From a virus, in IMG/VR virus record IMGVR_UViG_3300014720_000221, positions 1 to 21,548 of that record: a DNA stretch of 21,548 nucleotides; one strand, 5' to 3'. A program made the translations under genes and the position numbers. Of this stretch, positions 1 to 6,294 are shown piece by piece. Numbering within the stretch: position 1 is the stretch's first letter; each line of letters starts with the position of its first letter. Under the pieces are notes generated by a model. That model did not search any database, had not been told where the DNA came from, and saw only the letters and a list, made by a program, of their open reading frames with translations.

Positions 1-150
1 CGCTTGTGCGGTTTTAAGTTTCTCTTCCAACAACTTCACGAACTTCATCAATTCATCCGCACCCGCATCTTCGTTGAACAGAAACTCCCCGAATACTTCC
101 CTGCCAATGTTTGCTTTCTTGGCGAGTTCAACCGCTTCTTTATTAGTCAT
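1..150 (-). CDS. Partial gene, N-terminal 50 codons of an unknown protein
   Basis: Reading leftwards from ATG at 150, an open frame runs off the left edge without a stop. The product begins MTNKEAVELAKKANIGREVF and is helical and charged, with a KLLEEKLK-like stretch near the edge. Its start overlaps the stop of the preceding gene by 8 bases, as elsewhere in this operon. Only a weak GGCGAG-like site precedes the ATG, so translation may be coupled to the gene before it. The family is not recognised and the length of the full protein is unknown. Confidence 0.6.
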   Translation of the reverse strand, partial: MTNKEAVELAKKANIGREVFGEFLFNEDAGADELMKFVKLLEEKLKTAQA

Positions 151-496
151 TGGAGTCTCGCCTATGTTTTGCCCCCATGTAGATGCCAAGCAATACATGT
201 AGGCTAGCCTTCTGTTCCTCGGGGCTGTCGAACTCAAACCCCACGCTCTCCCAAACTTGCAGTCTTTCCCACAGTTCTTCAATCACATCTGCTACATGGG
301 CAGCAACATCATCAGGCACGACTTCGCAAGTCATGACACCGTCTTCATTTTTTGTAGGTTCGCTTAGCGTCTGTTGATTGCGCAGATACGCACACAAGTC
401 TTTCAGATACTCGCCTTCTTCCTCGGGCTTGAGTTCGCCGTGCCCGTCCCACTTGCTCAAATTATCTTCACTCACCGTCATCTCCCATAAGTGCAT
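143..496 (-). CDS. Unknown acidic phage protein, 117 aa
   Basis: The product is acidic and mostly helical, with a central DDVAAHVADVIEELWERLQVW segment and a C-terminal LLGIYMGAKHRR. No family is recognised. The ATG at 496 is preferred because AGGA lies 9 bases upstream on the minus strand. An alternative ATG at 481 would leave 112 aa but has a GGAG directly abutting it, too close to work. The frame stays open further upstream, but that part overlaps the previous gene, which has its own good start, so it is treated as non-coding. With the chosen start the gene overlaps the previous one by 29 bases and the next by 8. Confidence 0.65.
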   Translation of the reverse strand: MHLWEMTVSEDNLSKWDGHGELKPEEEGEYLKDLCAYLRNQQTLSEPTKNEDGVMTCEVVPDDVAAHVADVIEELWERLQVWESVGFEFDSPEEQKASLHVLLGIYMGAKHRRDSND

Positions 497-674
497 CGCC
501 AAAAGTCCTGCCTGATACGGTACTCCTTGCTCCTTCAAGCACAAACCTAGCAGCCAATAGCAGCGCTGCTTCGTCCTCGTTGTCGGGGTCGTCGTAAACT
601 GTATCACCATACGCATTAAGCACGGCGTTATACAGGGTGTGCATAACTTCCCAACCCACTTTCAGTTGATACAT
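468..674 (-). CDS. Unknown small phage protein, 68 aa
   Basis: A short protein beginning MYQLKVGWEVMHTLYNAVLN, with an acidic middle (YDDPDNEDEAALLLAARF) and an acidic C-terminus. No domain is recognised. The ATG at 674 has AGGA 7 bases upstream. It overlaps the end of the preceding gene by 13 bases and the start of the next by about 29, so these genes are almost certainly co-transcribed and translationally coupled. Confidence 0.65.
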   Translation of the reverse strand: MYQLKVGWEVMHTLYNAVLNAYGDTVYDDPDNEDEAALLLAARFVLEGARSTVSGRTFGDALMGDDGE

Positions 675-910
675 CTCATCATCCTAGACTTTTCGTTCAT
701 CCAGTAACGCGGCCACAGAAACACTTCTTTCTTGACCGCACCAAGAATCTCCAACTCAACTTCTTTTTTCTCTGCGCCTCCCGGTGCTACGAAAGTTCCT
801 TTATCTAGGTAGTGAGGTAGCCAAGGCTGCGCCTTCAAGTAGTACATATAAGACTTCTCGGTTATGGCTGTTGCGTTATCGCCGTAGTTTTTCTTCTTCA
901 CTTCTCCCAT
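662..910 (-). CDS. Unknown small phage protein, 82 aa
   Basis: Begins MGEVKKKNYGDNATAI and contains aromatic and basic segments (SYMYYLKAQPWLPHYL, VFLWPRYWMNEKSR). No family is recognised. A strong purine-rich site (GGAGGAGGG) precedes the ATG at 910 and itself lies inside the last codons of the preceding gene, which it overlaps by 13 bases. There is no signal peptide or membrane segment. Confidence 0.7.
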   Translation of the reverse strand: MGEVKKKNYGDNATAITEKSYMYYLKAQPWLPHYLDKGTFVAPGGAEKKEVELEILGAVKKEVFLWPRYWMNEKSRMMRCIN

Positions 911-1227
911 TTTATTACCCTCCTCCTATCAGATGACAGGCACTCCCCTGTTTTGCGGTACAGCGTACCTGTACGTACATCCGCCATGACCTCAAAGATT
1001 TTACCGGCAGTCATAATTTTTACCGGGGTCACGTTGATGATGCTTCGCTCCTTGTATTTCGTGCTTATATAGTACGTCTCAACCATAGCGCGGCGGGTCT
1101 CAACTTTAAGTTTTGTGTGGTTGGTGTTGCCCTCGTAGAACTTGTACACATCTACGTCCTGCAAGCAATCACCATCCTCAGAAAGAATAAGAACCTTGCT
1201 GCACTCAGGCTGCGTCGGGGAGTTCAT
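898..1227 (-). CDS. Unknown phage protein, 109 aa
   Basis: Begins MNSPTQPECSKVLILSEDGD. The alternation of short hydrophobic and charged stretches (KVLILSED, VDVYKFYEG, RRAMVETYYIST, SIINVTPVKIM) suggests a small beta-rich fold. No known motif is visible. The ATG at 1227 has GGAG 7 bases upstream. It overlaps the previous gene by 23 bases and the next by 13. The C-terminus is basic (SSDRRRVIKWEK). Confidence 0.7.
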   Translation of the reverse strand: MNSPTQPECSKVLILSEDGDCLQDVDVYKFYEGNTNHTKLKVETRRAMVETYYISTKYKERSIINVTPVKIMTAGKIFEVMADVRTGTLYRKTGECLSSDRRRVIKWEK

Positions 1228-1414
1228 TCAGTTTCTCCAGTCTGTCTGTACCCCATGCTCTCAACAACCTTGCTTCAACTACCATCTCATTGCACATCTT
1301 GGGGATACCTGTGTAGTTGTTGTGTAGACAAGCCTCATGCAATTCTTTAGCCAACTTGTCCATCTTCAACAGCATCGGGGCGTAATCAAACAGTTCGGGG
1401 TGAATGTGTTGCAT
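1205..1414 (-). CDS. Unknown small phage protein, 69 aa
   Basis: Begins MQHIHPELFDYAPMLLKMDK and is predicted helical, with a Cys/His-containing middle (LHEACLHNNYTGIPKMCNEM). The spacing is not that of a recognised zinc finger. The ATG at 1414 has a good AGGAG 5 bases upstream. The last 23 bases overlap the next gene. Function unknown. Confidence 0.7.
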   Translation of the reverse strand: MQHIHPELFDYAPMLLKMDKLAKELHEACLHNNYTGIPKMCNEMVVEARLLRAWGTDRLEKLNELPDAA

Positions 1415-1422
1415 AGTGTCTC

Positions 1423-1605
1423 CTAAAAAACTGCGTCTTCAGTAACTTCAAAAATACTTGGGGGCTTGGGTACATCCAACTTAACTACCCGCATACCAAC
1501 CCCCAAGTTTCTCTGAGCCTCACGCTTAGTATGGTACTTGCGCAGCGGCTCCCCATCTTCATCCAGAACAACGAATGCGAACGGCCTATCATTATCGCTG
1601 CGCAT
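1423..1605 (-). CDS. Unknown small phage protein, 60 aa
   Basis: Begins MRSDNDRPFAFVVLDEDGEP and continues with KYHTKREAQRNLG, a layout seen in small phage proteins that pair a short beta hairpin with a helix. The ATG at 1605 is chosen because AGGGG lies 5 bases upstream. A TTG at 1620 would add five residues, but those codons are the ribosome binding site itself. It starts 15 bases after the stop of the 344-aa gene and ends 8 bases before the next. Function unknown. Confidence 0.65.
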   Translation of the reverse strand: MRSDNDRPFAFVVLDEDGEPLRKYHTKREAQRNLGVGMRVVKLDVPKPPSIFEVTEDAVF

Positions 1606-1620
1606 GTGCTCCCCTTCCAA

Positions 1621-2655
1621 TCAGTCTTTCTTATAGTGGTCGAGCAAATACTCCTCGGTGTACCTATCTCTTTTGGCATATCTATAAAACGTGCCTTTGT
1701 ACCCATGTTCGGGGAACTGCGGCAGCTCTATCACGTCGCTTCTATTCATGAACCCCGCGTTGCGCAACAACATATCACGCACTTTAATCACGGCAGGCTT
1801 AACATTGGCTGTGCTAATAAGGTCTAGTTTCTTGTTTTTCTTCCATTTATTACGCTCGAAGTAGTCAGAAAACTTAACTTTATCTGTGAGTTTCCACGCT
1901 TCTTTGTCGCACACCCTCTCAAAAGCATTCCCCGCATGACGCAGCAATGTAGGAATCGTGTTTGGGTCTAGCATCGCATCTGCATCGGGGCCATGCATAA
2001 TAGCGTTGACATACTTAGACACATCGGTAGAAGCATTGCCGTAGTAAGGAACGAAATCCGCTAACAGTCCATCACCCCTAGCATGCTCCCGTATCCCGTG
2101 CTCTTGTACATACAGCACATCGAACAGCGACTCTAGTATGCGCTTAAAGTCCTTGCGTTGTTGCTTGTCTTCCTCAGATGCAAAGTACTTACAGAAAGAA
2201 AGGTGCCATGAACGGTCAAGGATTAGTTTGTTGTTGCTATCTAGGGTAAGGAAAGCAGAGGGTTGATGCGGGGAATGGGCGAGATACAAGATAGCGTCTC
2301 TCCCATCCGGGGTGTTGAAGCGCTTACCGCTACGCCACCCATGTCTGTCCACGAACTTCTTTGTTGATGATGAGTTGTAGTAGCGGATGCTCACGTGGCG
2401 GGTGCCGTCGAGGTTGGGTTCAAAGTAGCGGACCACTGGGGTATCAAAAAGAATCAGGTCGTACGCCTTGCGTCCGCTAACCGTCACTTCGCCTACCCTG
2501 TATTTCTTGTACGCGCCGCCTCTATCGGGGTGCATGGGTCGCTCGGTTTTAGCCATGCCGTTGCCTTTTAGGGGGGCGGTTGTGTTGAAGAACTTTTGTG
2601 CTTGTTCAAAGCACATCAAGTGGGGGAGTTTTTCTACGAGGCATGTGAAAACCAT
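1621..2655 (-). CDS. Unknown phage protein, 344 aa
   Basis: The longest unrecognised protein of the left arm. The N-terminal part (about 40-130) is rich in beta-type stretches (YRVGEVTVSGRKAYDLILFD, HVSIRYYNSS). The middle contains basic helices (EEDKQQRKDFKRILESLFDVL, about 180-200) and the C-terminal third is strongly basic (SDYFERNKWKKNKKLDL, then YRYAKRDRY). Basic character with many aromatics would fit nucleic-acid binding, but no catalytic motif is visible. The ATG at 2655 has GGAG 9 bases upstream. The gap before it holds one of the palindromes. Function unknown. Confidence 0.75.
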   Translation of the reverse strand: MVFTCLVEKLPHLMCFEQAQKFFNTTAPLKGNGMAKTERPMHPDRGGAYKKYRVGEVTVSGRKAYDLILFDTPVVRYFEPNLDGTRHVSIRYYNSSSTKKFVDRHGWRSGKRFNTPDGRDAILYLAHSPHQPSAFLTLDSNNKLILDRSWHLSFCKYFASEEDKQQRKDFKRILESLFDVLYVQEHGIREHARGDGLLADFVPYYGNASTDVSKYVNAIMHGPDADAMLDPNTIPTLLRHAGNAFERVCDKEAWKLTDKVKFSDYFERNKWKKNKKLDLISTANVKPAVIKVRDMLLRNAGFMNRSDVIELPQFPEHGYKGTFYRYAKRDRYTEEYLLDHYKKD

Positions 2656-2676
2656 GATAGGTATCTCCTATATAAG

Positions 2677-2690
2677 TGGACAGTTGTCCA
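2677..2690. repeat. Intergenic palindrome, TGGACA-GT-TGTCCA
   Basis: Perfect 6-bp arms around a 2-base centre, in the 42-base gap between the 196-aa and 344-aa leftward genes and about 8 bases upstream of the GGAG of the latter. Same architecture and position as the other palindromes of this arm but with a different arm sequence. Confidence 0.75.
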
Positions 2691-2697
2691 TAAAGAA

Positions 2698-3288
2698 TCA
2701 ATCAAAATAAACTTCTTCGTGTGCGTCCTCCAAGCGCTTGTATAAATCCTTTGCAAAGTCTTGTGCATCGTTGAGCATGTGTGCCCACAGGCGGTTGTAG
2801 TTATTGTAGTTATACAACTCGGTTTCCCAACACCAACCCGTTGCTTTCAGTAGTTCTTTCACTGGCGTATGCTCGAACGGTCCACCCCACTTACCCATAG
2901 TCTCAACGTCGTTGCTACCCATGCACGTCCAGTAGATGTCGCTCATGGTCATGGTCTTTTCGTGGGTGTAGTACCCGTTAGAAGTAATCTCCACTTTGTT
3001 GTCGAACACACCGGCATGGAACAACCAGAACATAACTTCCAGCGTCCCGTTGTCTATGCCTTCGATGCCGCCGTTCTCTAACTTCCACTCAATGTAGGCA
3101 GCGGGACGTAGTACCCCAACCCAAGAAGCACCATCAAATTGGCTATGGAAACCGCTGTAGAAAACCCTGTCTATTTCAAACCCCCTTTCGGGGGCTTGGG
3201 TCTTGGCTTCTGCGATGATGCTATCTGCTATCGCTTTGTAGTCTGCGTTTCTATGTGCGCGTTCTACTTTATCTTCAATCGTTTCCAT
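2698..3288 (-). CDS. Unknown protein with SGF-x-SQ-x-DGAS motif, 196 aa
   Basis: Residues 43-56 (FYSGFHSQFDGASW) match, from memory, the SGF.SQ.DGA signature of a phage/plasmid family sometimes labelled 'antitoxin of toxin-antitoxin stability system'. That label is a database name, not a proven role, and no toxin partner is seen beside it. The rest is rich in Trp, Tyr and Asn (MSDIYWTCMG, WCWETELYNYNNYNRLW). Start: ATG at 3288 with GGAGG 8 bases upstream. A TTG 15 bases earlier is in frame but would put the Shine-Dalgarno inside the gene. It overlaps the previous gene by 14 bases. Confidence 0.75.
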   Translation of the reverse strand: METIEDKVERAHRNADYKAIADSIIAEAKTQAPERGFEIDRVFYSGFHSQFDGASWVGVLRPAAYIEWKLENGGIEGIDNGTLEVMFWLFHAGVFDNKVEITSNGYYTHEKTMTMSDIYWTCMGSNDVETMGKWGGPFEHTPVKELLKATGWCWETELYNYNNYNRLWAHMLNDAQDFAKDLYKRLEDAHEEVYFD

Positions 3289-3514
3289 TCTCAGTACCTC
3301 CAATCAGGTCCATCAGGTCACGGCCCGTGGCAAAGTAAATAACAAGACCCTGCGGAGGGTCGGTGTCGAGTGCCTCATACCCTGCGAATACACCGGCAAG
3401 GAAGTCTGCATGTGCTCGCTTGTATGTCTTGCCGTTGGTGGGGTTGAGCCGGTGCGTTGTTGCGTATCCGTCCCATTGCTTTGCGATGGTCAGAAGTTCT
3501 TCACACTTGGTCAT
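3275..3514 (-). CDS. Unknown small phage protein, 79 aa
   Basis: Begins MTKCEELLTIAKQWDGYATT. The middle reads TYKRAHADFLAGVFAGYEAL and the C-terminus is acidic and polar (LIGGTENGND). No family is recognised. The ATG at 3514 has AGGAG 6 bases upstream. It overlaps both neighbours by 14 bases, so the three genes between 4061 and 2698 probably form a coupled set. Confidence 0.7.
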   Translation of the reverse strand: MTKCEELLTIAKQWDGYATTHRLNPTNGKTYKRAHADFLAGVFAGYEALDTDPPQGLVIYFATGRDLMDLIGGTENGND

Positions 3515-4061
3515 TGCTATCTCCTTGGGTTTGTGCAGGCTGTGCCTGCTGTTGTTGGCGCAGCATCTCTGCTGCTAGTGCTTCGATGAATTCAGAGTCC
3601 TTGAGAATCTCCAAGAGATTTTGCTTGGCTACCTCATCCACATCCACGTTGTCATCAAAGTACTCACTCACCGCATCCTTCACGGCATCGTCTACTTCTA
3701 GGTTGTTGCACAGCCAGTTGTCTACATGCGATTCAATCTCATCATCGAAGTCGTAGTTGTTAAGGACACGTTCAACCGCCTCATCAATATCAAAGTGGTC
3801 GGATGCATCGAAGTTACGGAAGTAGTGGTCTACGTCCTCTTCTATGTACTGCTGTAAGGATTCATTAACTTCCGCATCGATAAGCCTTTCAGCCCACTCC
3901 TTGAACCACACGGCTTCTTGCAACACCACATCTACTGCTGCCTTGAAGTTCTCCTCAGTTGGCATGAACAGGTCGTTGGGTTGGGCGGCTACGCTCGGGG
4001 TCTTGAGGGTATGAGCGAGGTCGAGTTCCATTTGCTGCGGGGTAATAGTGCATACACACAT
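3501..4061 (-). CDS. Acidic helical-repeat protein downstream of the MoxR-VWA block, 186 aa
   Basis: Very acidic. Residues about 85-155 hold roughly four degenerate 16-19-residue amphipathic units, each starting with an acidic F/V-D-x-D/E element (FDIDEAVERVL, FDDEIESHV, EVDDAVKDAV, DVDEVAKQNL). The C-terminus is Gln-rich (RQQQQAQPAQTQ). Similar acidic repeat segments occur in phage proteins of unknown role. The ATG at 4061 has a strong GGAGG 8 bases upstream. It is the next gene after the MoxR ATPase, separated by a hairpin and a palindrome. It could be a partner or substrate adaptor of that system, but only position suggests this. Confidence 0.7.
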   Translation of the reverse strand: MCVCTITPQQMELDLAHTLKTPSVAAQPNDLFMPTEENFKAAVDVVLQEAVWFKEWAERLIDAEVNESLQQYIEEDVDHYFRNFDASDHFDIDEAVERVLNNYDFDDEIESHVDNWLCNNLEVDDAVKDAVSEYFDDNVDVDEVAKQNLLEILKDSEFIEALAAEMLRQQQQAQPAQTQGDSNDQV

Positions 4062-4083
4062 AGTAGATACCTCCTATTTAAAA

Positions 4084-4097
4084 GGGTCACATGACCC
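4084..4097. repeat. Intergenic palindrome, GGGTCA-CA-TGACCC
   Basis: Perfect 6-bp arms around 2 bases, lying between a tetraloop hairpin (4104-4121) and the GGAGG of the 186-aa gene. On the transcribed strand it is followed by TTTT. Confidence 0.8.
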
Positions 4098-4103
4098 GAA
4101 AGA

Positions 4104-4121
4104 TGGGGGCCGAAGCCCCCA
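4104..4121 (-). terminator. Hairpin with cUUCGg loop after the MoxR gene
   Basis: A 7-bp stem (T GGGGGC / GCCCCC A) with a C(UUCG)G tetraloop when read on the minus strand, 12 bases after the MoxR stop. No run of T follows directly (ATCTTTC), so it is a weak terminator at best. It may instead be an RNA-stabilising or processing element. The same 16-base GC core forms the true terminator after the capsid gene at 20591. Confidence 0.45.
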
Positions 4122-4132
4122 AAACTTACTGC

Positions 4133-5275
4133 TTACATCAACTCACGATGCTCCTTGAGCATGGCTGCATACGCTGCGACAGTCAGGTACAAACCAACAA
4201 ACTTACTGTCGTTCACGCTACCAACAAACATGGTCTGCATCTCGCTGCGCATACGGGACACGTACCGGCAAACCTTCTCAGCCTGCATACGGTCTTGAGC
4301 CTTGCTGACTAGCATGCTGACCTGCACCACCTGCACCATCGGGTCATCATGGATTGCTGCCTTGTCGGGGTCGGCGATGATTGCATCGAACGGGGTAATG
4401 CTTGCACCCAGTCGCACATACGCACCAAGTTTGTTGGCATACACCGCACCCACGACACCAGTAAGCATGGCATCAAGAGTTACGGCGCTGAGACCCTTCG
4501 ATGCCCAGAGAATATCGCTTGCTGCATGCAGCGAACGAGGGGTTACATACGCAAGTTGCGACGGGTCACGCGGGTTGAAAATCATGGGGTTGTCTTTCGC
4601 CAACTCCCGACCCTCAAACTTACCACCCTTCTCATAGTCGAGGAACGAATCAAACACCTCGGTATGCTCACCGCGCTCTGGGTTAAGAGAGGCAAGGATG
4701 AAGGGGTGGATGTTGTTATCGACACCCCACTTGTGCCACTCCGCTGCGGTGGGTTTGCGCATGTACATCTGGACAAGACGGTTGCGCATATGCGGTTTGG
4801 ATACATCGCCAAGACCCTCGACACCAAGGTTTGTAGCGGTGATGGTGATGCTGCCCTCGGGGAACTTGAAGGGTCCAATCTGCCGGTCATACACGATAGG
4901 CGAAAGATACTGCTGGATGCGCTGCGGTGCCTTGAACAACTCGTCGATGAAGATGGCAACAGGTTTGCTGTTGGGTACACCGTACTGGTTGTGCTTGCTG
5001 ACACCGAACCGCTCGTTGGGTAACTCACGGGAGACACCGTTCTCACGGTCAAGGTCAGGCATCCACACCGAACCATCGCTCAACTCGGGTGCAACTACAG
5101 GAACTGAGAAGAAGTAATCCTTGTAGTCGGGGTCCTTACGTAGCGCATGGTAGATAGCGGTCTTACCGATGCCGTTCTCACCAGAGATGAGGATGGTGCG
5201 CTTGTGCCCGATAGCCTTGATGGCCTTGACGATTTCTTCCATCGAAAGGAACGGGGTGTTGGGGTTTGCATACAT
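4133..5275 (-). CDS. MoxR/CobS-like AAA+ ATPase, 380 aa
   Basis: AAA+ ATPase of the MoxR/CobS type. Walker A GENGIGKT is at residues 32-39, Walker B VAIFIDE at 106-112, a sensor-1-like TATN at 146-149, and an arginine-finger candidate in MRNR (163-166). The short N-terminus running straight into the P-loop and the helical C-terminal half are usual for this group. MoxR ATPases are known to work with VWA-domain partners in protein remodelling and metal-centre or complex assembly; CobS is the ATPase of cobalt chelatase. Here the VWA partner and a DUF3150 protein lie immediately upstream in the same operon. The ATG at 5275 has AAGGAGG 7 bases upstream. The phage-specific substrate is unknown. Confidence 0.88.
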   Translation of the reverse strand: MYANPNTPFLSMEEIVKAIKAIGHKRTILISGENGIGKTAIYHALRKDPDYKDYFFSVPVVAPELSDGSVWMPDLDRENGVSRELPNERFGVSKHNQYGVPNSKPVAIFIDELFKAPQRIQQYLSPIVYDRQIGPFKFPEGSITITATNLGVEGLGDVSKPHMRNRLVQMYMRKPTAAEWHKWGVDNNIHPFILASLNPERGEHTEVFDSFLDYEKGGKFEGRELAKDNPMIFNPRDPSQLAYVTPRSLHAASDILWASKGLSAVTLDAMLTGVVGAVYANKLGAYVRLGASITPFDAIIADPDKAAIHDDPMVQVVQVSMLVSKAQDRMQAEKVCRYVSRMRSEMQTMFVGSVNDSKFVGLYLTVAAYAAMLKEHRELM

Positions 5276-5316
5276 GGTGATACCTCCTTAGAGAAAAGAA
5301 ACAACACAACAACAAA

Positions 5317-5331
5317 GGGACACGGTGTCCC
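5317..5331. repeat. Intergenic palindrome, GGGACAC-G-GTGTCCC
   Basis: Perfect 7-bp arms around one base, in the 96-base gap upstream of the MoxR gene and after a tetraloop hairpin. On the transcribed strand it is followed by a pyrimidine tract rich in T and then AAGGAGG. Confidence 0.8.
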
Positions 5332-5339
5332 CGAAAGGA

Positions 5340-5357
5340 ACTGCGCCGAAGCGCAGT
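5340..5357 (-). terminator. Hairpin with cUUCGg loop after the DUF3150 gene
   Basis: A 7-bp stem (ACTGCGC/GCGCAGT) closed by a C(UUCG)G loop on the minus strand, extended by two more pairs after a mismatch, 14 bases after the stop at 5372. Downstream comes CCTTTCGGGG, the same CTTTCGGG seen after the hairpin at 4104. It lacks a clear T run, so a terminator role is uncertain; attenuation or mRNA processing is equally possible. Confidence 0.45.
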
Positions 5358-5371
5358 CCCAAACCTTACTA

Positions 5372-6277
5372 CTAAAAATCCAACCGTGCAACCAAGTCGT
5401 CCATCTCTTTCTTCAACTCCTCACGTGCGGGGTAGTCGTTGCGTACTGTCTCGACATGGATACCCCCGACAATGCGCTCCAACTCTGCGCGTACTTCTTC
5501 AATCTTGGGGTCGCCTGTGATGTTGAGTGCAGGCACCAGTTCGCACAGACTCTTTGCCGCTTCGAGCGTGGACTCATAGAACCTGCGCGGCTTGGCCTCG
5601 TTACCCACATAGTCAACCGTCAACTGCTCAGCCAGATGGGTAACCGCACCAGTCAACCGCTCACGCACATCCGCTACTGCCACCTCGATGCGCTTGGCGT
5701 ACACCTCATTCAGCCTAGCCTTGAGTTCTTCCTGCGCTGCCACACCCACATCAACACGGAAGTCACCCGCAGTAGGCAACGGCAGATACGTCACCTTGAA
5801 CGCAAACCTACGTGCGATGTCGGCGACATCAGGAAACTCTGCGCGGTTGAACAGTGCACCCAATGCCATAGCCTGTGCCGTGATGAGACTCGGGTAGATA
5901 TGAATGAAGTCGTTGACCATCTGCGCGAACGTATCCTCAAACTCTTTCATCGCCGTGTCGAACTCAATGAACCTGGCGGTGGGGAGCAAGCGCATACCAC
6001 GGTCTGACCACGGCACGGTGTTGGCTGTCACATACTCCCGAACCTTCTGCGTGAACGAGATGATGCTGTCCAACTCCGAAGTACCTGCGAGCAGGTGCTT
6101 GTTCACACGCGCTGCGTTTTTAGCCTTGGCACCCTTGGCAGTCTGCACCTCAGCCGTTGTACCCTTGTCGAGTTTACGGGCTGTCCACACCGATGCATTG
6201 AACTCCACAAGCATGGAGCAGGTGTCGAGGTTGTAACGCGGGATGTCGATGGCGATGTTGCTGTCGTTCAAGTTCAT
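5372..6277 (-). CDS. DUF3150-like protein between MoxR and VWA genes, 301 aa
   Basis: A mostly helical protein, probably of the DUF3150 family. The assignment rests on remembered family features and on the association of this family with AAA+/CobS-like and VWA/CobT-like genes on plasmids and phages. The N-terminus (MNLNDSNIAIDIPRYNLDTC) carries short strands, followed by an ASVWTARKLDK segment, an Ala/Lys-rich stretch (AKGAKAKNAARVNKHLL, about 48-64) and long helices with coiled-coil character (about 110-140 and 185-300). There is no signal peptide or catalytic motif. The ATG at 6277 has AAAGGAG 6 bases upstream and starts 17 bases after the VWA stop, so the two are co-translated. It is probably the third subunit of the MoxR-VWA machine. 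Biochemical role unknown. Confidence 0.75.
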   Translation of the reverse strand: MNLNDSNIAIDIPRYNLDTCSMLVEFNASVWTARKLDKGTTAEVQTAKGAKAKNAARVNKHLLAGTSELDSIISFTQKVREYVTANTVPWSDRGMRLLPTARFIEFDTAMKEFEDTFAQMVNDFIHIYPSLITAQAMALGALFNRAEFPDVADIARRFAFKVTYLPLPTAGDFRVDVGVAAQEELKARLNEVYAKRIEVAVADVRERLTGAVTHLAEQLTVDYVGNEAKPRRFYESTLEAAKSLCELVPALNITGDPKIEEVRAELERIVGGIHVETVRNDYPAREELKKEMDDLVARLDF

Positions 6278-6294
6278 AACATTCTCCTTTGGTT

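Noticed and set aside
4349-5023. Long plus-strand frame opposite the MoxR gene (similar ones oppose the DUF3150, portal and capsid genes)
   Set aside because: Antisense shadow of a well-supported gene, with no ribosome binding site and no recognisable protein.
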